DNA from: Sutcliffiella horikoshii
Lineage (GTDB): Bacteria; Bacillota; Bacilli; Bacillales; Bacillaceae_I
Direction of reading: 5' to 3'
DNA length: 64,000 nucleotides
Assembly (NCBI RefSeq): GCF_021991925.1
Contig: NZ_RXZI01000002.1
Location: forward strand, 1-64,000
Shown here: in pieces, positions 58,343 through 64,000 of the stretch
How the letters are laid out: the number at the start of each line of letters is the position of its first letter
Position numbering within the stretch: the first letter of the stretch is position 1
Position numbers and translations under genes: made by a program
The notes under the pieces: model-generated
Seen by the model: only the letters and a program-made list of their open reading frames with translations
Database searches by the model: none
What the model was told of the DNA's origin: nothing

Positions 58343-58813
58343 ATGGCCGAAATGAATGAAAATCCTTTATTGAAGAGGGATGAAAATAAACCCAAGGTCA
58401 AAGTGGAAAGAAAAGAAGGCGAGCCGACTGCCGCGTTTAAAGGGGCAAGCTGGGCTGCCCTTGTGGTAGGGGTTTCCGCTTATCTCATCGGACTGTTCAA
58501 TGCCGCGATGGAACTGAATGAGAAGGGCTATTATTTTGCTGTATTGGTATTCGGCCTGTACGCTGCCGTATCTCTCCAAAAAGCGGTAAGGGATAAAGAA
58601 GAGGATATCCCTGTTTCCGGCATCTACTACGGACTCAGCTGGTTTGCAGTCATTGTAGCGATTTCCTTGATGGCGATCGGACTGTACAATGCGGGCAGTA
58701 TCATCTTAAGTGAAAAAGGATTCTACGGCATGTCCTTTGTGCTAAGTCTATTTGCTGCTATCACGATCCAGAAGAATATTCGAGATGCGCAAAATGCCAG
58801 AGAACGAGATTAA
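58343..58813 (+). CDS. YiaA/YiaB two-helix repeat membrane protein
   Basis: A 156-residue protein with a charged N-tail and two YiaAB modules (AYLIGLFNAAMELNEKGYYF and MAIGLYNAGSIILSEKGFYG), each a helix pair ending QKxxRD. Function unknown. ATG 58343 has GGGGGAG upstream. Confidence 0.88.
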   Translation: MAEMNENPLLKRDENKPKVKVERKEGEPTAAFKGASWAALVVGVSAYLIGLFNAAMELNEKGYYFAVLVFGLYAAVSLQKAVRDKEEDIPVSGIYYGLSWFAVIVAISLMAIGLYNAGSIILSEKGFYGMSFVLSLFAAITIQKNIRDAQNARERD

Positions 58814-58824
58814 TAGGTAGGGCG

Positions 58825-58870
58825 GTACTGTCGGCTTTGATCTAACAAAGCCTGTCAGTACCGTTTTTTT
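58825..58870 (+). terminator. Terminator after the YiaAB gene
   Basis: CGGTACTG and CAGTACCG with GGCTTTG / CAAAGCC form a long stem followed by seven T residues. Confidence 0.92.
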
Positions 58871-58877
58871 CTTGTGT

Positions 58878-59095
58878 ATGAGGACTACAGTGATGGTGGA
58901 AAAGGTTGGGAGAGGTCTTATGTGGGTTATGAGGACATCGGTAACGCGGGAATGGAGCGAAAGAGGTCTTCATGAGGGCTATGAGGACTTCAGTAACGGG
59001 GAAATGGAGTAGGAGAAGTCTTCATGTGGGTTATGAGGACTTCAGTGACGGTGGAAAAGAATGGGACAGGTCTTCAAGGAGGTAATGAGAACCTC
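58878..59095. repeat. 51-52-nt tandem hairpin array
   Basis: ATGAGGAC-type units begin at 58878, 58929, 58981, 59033 and 59084. Between them AAGTCTTCAT and ATGAGGACTT pair as hairpins around GTGGGTT (best at 59016-59043). A YiaAB terminator precedes and the metN promoter follows. The rest to 59211 is unremarkable. Confidence 0.85.
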
Positions 59096-59211
59096 GGTGA
59101 CTTGGGAAACGAGTGGTAGAAGTCTTTATGGAACTTATCAGCACCCACTTGCCAAAAGCAAAACCCGGTGCCAAAGTCAGTAGTGATGCTAACTCAGTAC
59201 ATATCGCTAAA

Positions 59212-59241
59212 GTGACAAGCCTTGCCATCTTACGCTATAAT
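59212..59241 (+). promoter_or_regulatory. metNPQ promoter
   Basis: -35 GTGACA (59212-59217) and -10 TATAAT (59236-59241) have an 18-nt spacer. No S-box (SAM riboswitch) is seen in the short leader. Confidence 0.65.
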
Positions 59242-59292
59242 TAGGAACGTTGTGATTACACACCTTTCAATGTAATGGGAAGGGGTTTTTTT

Positions 59293-60042
59293 ATGATTAC
59301 ATTACATCATGTCAGTAAAGAATTCGAAGGTTTTCAAGCGGTAAAAGCTGTTTCGTTGAAAATAGATAAAGGAGAAATCCATGGGATTATTGGAGCAAGT
59401 GGTGCTGGGAAGTCAACCTTGCTGCGTTTGATCAACCTATTGGAAGTCCCGGAAGCCGGACAGGTGGAAGTGAACGGTCAGGATCTCACAAAGTTGCGGG
59501 GCAACAAACTCCGCGAGGCTCGAAAGGCCATCGGGATGATTTTTCAGCATTTTAATCTTGTGGCAAATAAAACGGTTTACGAAAATGTTGCTGTCTCCCT
59601 TCAATTGTCAGGCTTTCCGTGGAAAAAACGCCGTCAACGAGTAATGGAATGCCTTCAATTTGTAGGGATGGAAGGTTTTGTGGAGAAATACCCTGCACAG
59701 TTGAGCGGGGGACAAAAGCAACGTGTGGCCATTGCAAGGGCCTTGGCGAATAATCCCCAGGTGCTATTGTGCGATGAACCCACCTCTTCGCTTGATCCCA
59801 ACACAACTGCTGAAGTCCTGCGTGTATTGGAAAATGTCAACAGAAGTCTTGGTGTCACGGTGGTTGTGGTCAGTCATGAAATGGAAGTCATCAAGAGTAT
59901 CTGTCATAACGTGACGGTCATGGCAAACGGGGAAGTATATGAGTCTGTGCGGACAAAACCCCAGGGTGTCAAACAGATAGACAGCAATCCCCAGTATTTT
60001 GTCGACCAGCTGGTGAAGGAGGCTGTCACCGATGATGCCTGA
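59293..60042 (+). CDS. metN: Methionine ABC transporter ATP-binding protein MetN-like
   Basis: A 249-residue ATPase. Walker A GASGAGKST, Q-loop IFQHFNL, signature QLSGGQKQRVAIARAL and Walker B VLLCDEPTSSLDP are present. Typical MetN carry a C-terminal NIL domain of about 90 residues that senses methionine; it is absent. AAGGGG lies before ATG 59293. It overlaps the permease gene by 11 nt. Confidence 0.9.
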   Translation: MITLHHVSKEFEGFQAVKAVSLKIDKGEIHGIIGASGAGKSTLLRLINLLEVPEAGQVEVNGQDLTKLRGNKLREARKAIGMIFQHFNLVANKTVYENVAVSLQLSGFPWKKRRQRVMECLQFVGMEGFVEKYPAQLSGGQKQRVAIARALANNPQVLLCDEPTSSLDPNTTAEVLRVLENVNRSLGVTVVVVSHEMEVIKSICHNVTVMANGEVYESVRTKPQGVKQIDSNPQYFVDQLVKEAVTDDA

Positions 60043-60697
60043 AATTTTACTCCAATATGAAGCAGAAATCTGGCGGTCCATCGGGGAGACATTCATCATG
60101 GTCGGCGTGTCGATTCTCGCTGCTATTTTGGTTGGGCTTCCGGTAGGGACACTTCTTTTCCTATGCAGAAAAGGGAACTTGCTAGCCAATCAGCTTACTT
60201 TCTCCACGTTGAATTTATTGGTGAACATCATCCGCTCTTTCCCATTTTTGCTATTGGTCGTATTTCTGATTCCTTTTACCCGCTGGATTATCGGGACAGC
60301 TATCGGAACGGCGGCAGCAACCGTGCCGCTTGCGATCATTGCCATCGCGCATTACTCCCGTCTTGTCGAGCAGTCCTTATTGGATGTGCCAAAAGGGGTG
60401 CTCGAGGCAGCTGTCTCAATGGGTGCTTCCGTAAGGGAAGTGGTCTTCAAATTCCTTTACGTAGAAGCCCGGTCCGGCCTTGTCCTTGGATTGACCACCT
60501 CGATCATCAGCTTTATTTCCTACTCTACCATCATGGGCGTGGTAGGCGGCGGAGGAATTGGGGATTTCGCCATCCGCTATGGCTATCAACGATTTGAAAC
60601 TGAATTGATGATGTATATGATCATCATTATGGTCATACTGGTACAACTGATACAATTTACAGGCATGACTGTATCAAGAATGATTGATAAAAGATAA
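60032..60697 (+). CDS. metP: Methionine ABC transporter permease MetP (MetI)
   Basis: A 221-residue permease with five helices and the coupling EAAVSMGAS loop (LEAAVSMGASVREVVF). GVVGGGGIGDFAIRYGYQRF is the MetI-family pattern. GAAGGAGG is upstream of the ATG. It overlaps metN and is 30 nt from metQ. Confidence 0.95.
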   Translation: MMPEILLQYEAEIWRSIGETFIMVGVSILAAILVGLPVGTLLFLCRKGNLLANQLTFSTLNLLVNIIRSFPFLLLVVFLIPFTRWIIGTAIGTAAATVPLAIIAIAHYSRLVEQSLLDVPKGVLEAAVSMGASVREVVFKFLYVEARSGLVLGLTTSIISFISYSTIMGVVGGGGIGDFAIRYGYQRFETELMMYMIIIMVILVQLIQFTGMTVSRMIDKR

Positions 60698-60727
60698 GCA
60701 TGAATGTGCAACAGGAGGATATTCTTA

Positions 60728-61564
60728 ATGAAAAAATTAATATTACTAATGACGTTAGCTATCGTAATGCTAGCTGGCTGTGCGCAAAATAATCAAGGAA
60801 ATGAAGGAGAGGCCGGGGATGCTGGCCAGAATCAAGAAAAAGAACAAGTAACACTAAAGATAGCTTCCTTGATCCCGCCAATGACAGAGATTTTGGAGCT
60901 TGTGGAACCAAAGCTTGCAGAGGAAGGCATTGATTTAGAAGTGGTGGTATTAGGCGATAATGTCCAACCAAACAGCGCCCTTGCAAACGGAGAAGTGGAT
61001 GCAAACTTCTTCCAGCATGTCCCTTACATGGAGGATTTCAACCGTAACAACGACACGGAGTTGGTTGGGATCACACCAATCTATTACGCGAACTATGGAG
61101 TATACGCGAAAGACTACACCGATATGGAAGAACTGCCAGAAGGCGCTGTCGTTGCCATTGCAAATGACGTTTCCAATATCGACCGCTCATTAGCACTCCT
61201 TGCCCAACACGATGTCATCAAGTTAAAAGAAAAAACAGGTCCATACTATACACAAGCAGATATCGTAGAAAACCCGAATAATTATAAATTTGAAGAAGTA
61301 GACCTGCTGATGCTTGCTAGAATGTACGATGACGCAGATGCGGTTGTCATGACGCCTGCTTATGCAGCTCCGCTTGGGTTGACGCCAAAAAGTGATGCCC
61401 TTCTTACAGAAGGAACCGACAACGAATTTGCCATCACACTTGTAGCGCGCGAAGATAATAAGGACTCAGAAGCTATTAAGAAGCTTGCTGACGCCATGAC
61501 AAGCCAGGAAGTACGTGAATTCTTAGAAGAAAACTATGACGAAACGGCGATTCCGGCATTTTAA
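60728..61564 (+). CDS. metQ: Methionine-binding lipoprotein MetQ (NlpA family)
   Basis: A 278-residue lipoprotein with lipobox LAGC and a disordered Gln/Gly/Glu linker before an NlpA-type binding domain (NANFFQHVPYM-like ANFFQHVPYMEDFN; YANYGVYAKDY). It should deliver methionine or a related compound to MetNP. CAGGAGG is upstream of ATG 60728. Confidence 0.94.
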   Translation: MKKLILLMTLAIVMLAGCAQNNQGNEGEAGDAGQNQEKEQVTLKIASLIPPMTEILELVEPKLAEEGIDLEVVVLGDNVQPNSALANGEVDANFFQHVPYMEDFNRNNDTELVGITPIYYANYGVYAKDYTDMEELPEGAVVAIANDVSNIDRSLALLAQHDVIKLKEKTGPYYTQADIVENPNNYKFEEVDLLMLARMYDDADAVVMTPAYAAPLGLTPKSDALLTEGTDNEFAITLVAREDNKDSEAIKKLADAMTSQEVREFLEENYDETAIPAF

Positions 61565-61574
61565 GAGTATATTC

Positions 61575-61614
61575 GAAAAGACCCTTTCCCTATATGAATA
61601 GGGGAAGGGTTTTT
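61575..61614 (+). terminator. Terminator after metQ
   Basis: AAGACCCTTTCCCTAT and ATAGGGGAAGGGTTTTT pair with a short loop, followed by TTTTC. Confidence 0.9.
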
Positions 61615-61669
61615 CATTAATAGTAGGTCTTTCGCTAGATTTGGCGTTCGAACGATTGCTCGTGAAAAG

Positions 61670-61796
61670 CGCCCGTAAAATCAAATTATCGCCCGATTCC
61701 ACTTAAGAAACGCCCGTAAATATGAATTATCGCCCGTTTATACGGAAAAGCGCCAGAAAGCCCTCCAAAATCGCCCGAATGCCTTTTAGGCGAACT
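61670..61796. repeat. 20-21-nt array of CGCCCG units
   Basis: CGCCCG or close variants begin at 61670, 61690, 61711, 61731, 61751, 61772 and 61791. The bases between are AT-rich. The array is between metQ and mqo. From 61797 to 62063 a poor promoter-like TTGTAA / TATAAT (61897, 61918) is the only other signal. Confidence 0.85.
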
Positions 61797-62063
61797 CCCT
61801 CCGAATTTTTCCTTGACGGATTTATTAGGCCACTTGCTCCAAATTTCTCTTGGTTTATTTATCAGGCCACCCGCCCCATGGAAAGACTTCACACTTTTGT
61901 AAGTGCTCAAAATAGTTTATAATAGTCAGATAAATAGAATGATACTCTTATGAAAAATTCTAGTAGAATATGATATGATAGAAATTAAGATGGACAAGTG
62001 TGTTTATAGGTGGTGTCTTGCTTAAGGTACCTTTTTAGCAAGTATGCCTGCTCTTTATTATAG

Positions 62064-62227
62064 GCTGTTTTCGTAAATTTTGTTGCTGTTTCAGATACTC
62101 AAAATAGCCGTTATATGACGTGCTCTTTTATCAGCATACTACTTGTGATTTTCAGGGTATGTAAGCAATGAAAAGTCCAATTTCCGACTTTTTACCAATG
62201 AATAGCAACAATCTTCGAGAAACGAGC
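62064..62227. mobile_element. MITE-like 164-bp element
   Basis: The ends GCTGTTTTCGTAAATTTTGT...GCT (62064-62087) and AGCAACAATCTTCGAGAAAC...AGC (62204-62227) are imperfect inverted repeats (about 18 of 24). No gene inside. It ends 26 nt before mqo, so it may carry part of its promoter. Confidence 0.55.
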
Positions 62228-62253
62228 TTTTTTATAAACTTAGGGGATGTGTA

Positions 62254-63765
62254 ATGATGAGCAACATGCAGAAAAAAACAGACGTTATCTTAATTGGTGC
62301 CGGGGTCATGAGTGCGACGCTTGGATCGTTATTGAAGGAGTTAGCGCCAGATTGGGAGATTAAAGTATTTGAGAAGCTGGCAAGCGCTGGGGAAGAGAGC
62401 TCGAATGAATGGAATAATGCGGGTACGGGACATGCGGCACTGTGCGAACTTAACTATACATCCGTGAAAGCGGACGGCTCCATTGATATCAGCAAGGCGG
62501 TCAAAGTGAACGAACAGTTCCAACTTTCCAGACAGTATTGGTCCTATCTTGTAAAACGCAACCTGATTAGCAATCCGCAGGACTTTATCATGCCAATACC
62601 ACATATCAGCTTTGTGGAAGGGACAGAAAATGTCACGTTTTTGAAAAAACGGATGGAAGCGCTGTCAAGAAATCCGTTGTTCAAAGGCATGGAATATTCC
62701 GAGGATCCGGCAAAACTAAAAGAATGGATGCCTCTTATGATGGAAGGGCGCACCTCGAAGGAGCCGATTGCGGCAACGAAAATTGACTCTGGTACAGATG
62801 TAAATTTTGGTGCGTTGACCCGCATGTTGTTTGACCATTTAGAGAAAAGCAACGTGGAAGTCCATTATGAGCATAGTGTGGAGGACCTGAAGCGTGCCAA
62901 GGACGGCTCTTGGGAATTGAAAATCCGTGATATCAAATCTGGAAAAGTCGAATCTCATTATGCCAAGTTCGTCTTTATCGGCGGGGGTGGCGGAAGCTTG
63001 CCGCTATTGCAGAAAACCGGTATCCCGGAATCAAAGAATATTGGCGGTTTCCCGGTAAGTGGCCTCTTCCTTGTATGTAACAATCCGGAGGTCGTCGAGA
63101 AGCATCATGCGAAAGTCTATGGAAAGGCAAAAGTTGGAGCTCCTCCGATGTCTGTACCGCATCTTGATACAAGGTATATCAACAACAAGAAGAGTCTGCT
63201 GTTCGGCCCATTTGCAGGCTTCTCACCAAAGTTTTTGAAAACAGGCTCCAATCTGGATTTAATCGGCTCCGTGAAGCCGTATAATGTCATGACGATGTTA
63301 TCGGCAGGATTCAAGGAAATGGCTCTGACGAAATATTTGATTCAACAGGTGTTGCTATCCAATGAAAAGCGTATGGATGAGCTGCGCGAGTTTATCCCGA
63401 ACGCGAAAAGCGAAGATTGGGAGATTGTCGTGGCGGGTCAACGTGTTCAAGTCATCAAGGATACAGAAGCTGGCGGCAAAGGAACACTTCAATTCGGTAC
63501 GGAAGTGGTCAGCGCCAGTGACGGTTCGATAGCAGCATTGCTGGGAGCTTCTCCAGGGGCTTCTACCGCTGTTCATGTCATGCTGGAGGTCTTTGAGAAA
63601 TGCTTCCCAGAGCAGATGTTTGAATGGAAAGAGAAAATCCAAGAGATGATACCGAGCTATGGTGTATCTTTAGTAGATAACCCTGCACTATTTGATGAGC
63701 TTTTTGCATCCACGGCGGAAACTCTTTTTCTTAGTAAGGAACAAAAAGTGCTTTCCTTTCATTAA
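62254..63765 (+). CDS. mqo: Malate:quinone oxidoreductase
   Basis: A 503-residue FAD enzyme oxidising malate and passing electrons to quinone. [20 protein letters not shown] is the FAD fold, [19 protein letters not shown] and [12 protein letters not shown] are family blocks, and the C-terminus ends near SLVDNP. Start is ATG 62254 (62257 also possible), TAGGGG upstream. It stands alone. Confidence 0.95.
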   Translation: MMSNMQKKTDVILIGAGVMSATLGSLLKELAPDWEIKVFEKLASAGEESSNEWNNAGTGHAALCELNYTSVKADGSIDISKAVKVNEQFQLSRQYWSYLVKRNLISNPQDFIMPIPHISFVEGTENVTFLKKRMEALSRNPLFKGMEYSEDPAKLKEWMPLMMEGRTSKEPIAATKIDSGTDVNFGALTRMLFDHLEKSNVEVHYEHSVEDLKRAKDGSWELKIRDIKSGKVESHYAKFVFIGGGGGSLPLLQKTGIPESKNIGGFPVSGLFLVCNNPEVVEKHHAKVYGKAKVGAPPMSVPHLDTRYINNKKSLLFGPFAGFSPKFLKTGSNLDLIGSVKPYNVMTMLSAGFKEMALTKYLIQQVLLSNEKRMDELREFIPNAKSEDWEIVVAGQRVQVIKDTEAGGKGTLQFGTEVVSASDGSIAALLGASPGASTAVHVMLEVFEKCFPEQMFEWKEKIQEMIPSYGVSLVDNPALFDELFASTAETLFLSKEQKVLSFH

Positions 63766-63782
63766 AATTAGAATAAACGGTA

Positions 63783-63822
63783 AAACCTTCGATCCTCCAC
63801 TGGATTGAAGGTTTTTTTGTTG
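63783..63822 (+). terminator. Terminator after mqo
   Basis: AAACCTTCGATCC and GGATTGAAGGTTT form a stem followed by TTTTG. Confidence 0.92.
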
Positions 63823-63904
63823 CTTTTAAAGCCGGAAACTTGAGATGGAGATTCCAACTTCTGTATGCTGAAAGTAATAACCAAGATTTTAAGGAGGTAT
63901 TTTT

Positions 63905-64000
63905 ATGAAAAAGGCTAATCGAGTAATCAGGGACCACTGGAAGGTGCAATATAAAAATCCAGGTTATCCCCATGTCCAGCAAGGGTGGGTATTGCCCCCG
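63905..64000 (+). CDS. Partial unrecognised gene at window edge
   Basis: From ATG 63905, 32 codons are open (MKKANRVIRDHWKVQYKNPG...) to the window end. AAGGAGG nine bases upstream makes a real gene likely. No domain can be named from this fragment. Confidence 0.55.
   Translation, partial: MKKANRVIRDHWKVQYKNPGYPHVQQGWVLPP

Noticed and set aside
59100-59292. SAM riboswitch ahead of metN
   Set aside because: No S-box core or terminator/anti-terminator pair is seen in the short leader.

Overview
The window is a low-GC Bacillota chromosome segment, most likely from the family Bacillaceae (a Bacillus sensu lato). Gene order, protein lengths and motifs follow the Bacillus subtilis replication-origin region closely: rrn-16S, gyrA, gyrB, remB, recF, yaaA, dnaN, dnaA on the minus strand, then rpmH, rnpA, yidC, jag, mnmE, mnmG, rsmG, noc, parA, parB, yyaC, ychF, rpsF-ssb-rpsR, yybS, gdpP, rplI, dnaC, purA, a tRNA cluster and the walRKHIJ-htrC-rlmH block on the plus strand. 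Spore and nucleoid-occlusion genes (yyaC, noc) also point to an endospore-forming Bacillus relative. The species cannot be fixed from this sequence alone.

Layout. 1-12 kb: 5' part of a 16S rRNA gene with tandem promoters, a degenerate HD-GYP protein, and the initiation and topoisomerase genes. oriC is bipartite: a DnaA-box cluster upstream of dnaA (11683-11944), and the unwinding region with DnaA-trio-like repeats and DnaA boxes between dnaA and dnaN (9831-9969). 12-36 kb: ribosomal, membrane-insertion, tRNA-modification, partition and replication genes, almost all leading-strand. 36.5-37.2 kb: tRNA-Lys, -Glu, -Asp and -Phe, preceded by a broken tRNA-Lys copy. 37.6-47.2 kb: a LysM-G5-M23 cell-wall hydrolase and the WalRK regulon core, ending at rlmH. 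47.2-51.7 kb: an accessory island just past rlmH, with a YjzC-like small protein, a nuclease-helicase (DUF2075) and a strongly AT-rich three-gene operon (pentapeptide-repeat K+ channel, nucleotidyltransferase, unknown helical protein). 52-64 kb: variable chromosomal genes, namely two EamA transporters, an M14 carboxypeptidase, MsrA, a GGDEF cyclase, a YiaAB protein, a MetNPQ importer and malate:quinone oxidoreductase.

Replication and segregation signals lie throughout: three parS sites (upstream of noc, inside parB, and a perfect one inside walK), a candidate Noc site, and DnaA-box clusters upstream of mnmE and of rlmH in addition to oriC.

Intergenic DNA is rich in repeats. Eight copies of one roughly 70-185 bp imperfect inverted-repeat element all point the same way relative to the flanking genes, and one sits inside oriC. 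Four unrelated short tandem arrays occur, two with an exact 21-nt period. There are also several MITE-like inverted repeats and a very stable 16-bp hairpin. The AT-rich channel/nucleotidyltransferase operon next to the rlmH hotspot is the best candidate for an undescribed, possibly defensive, system.
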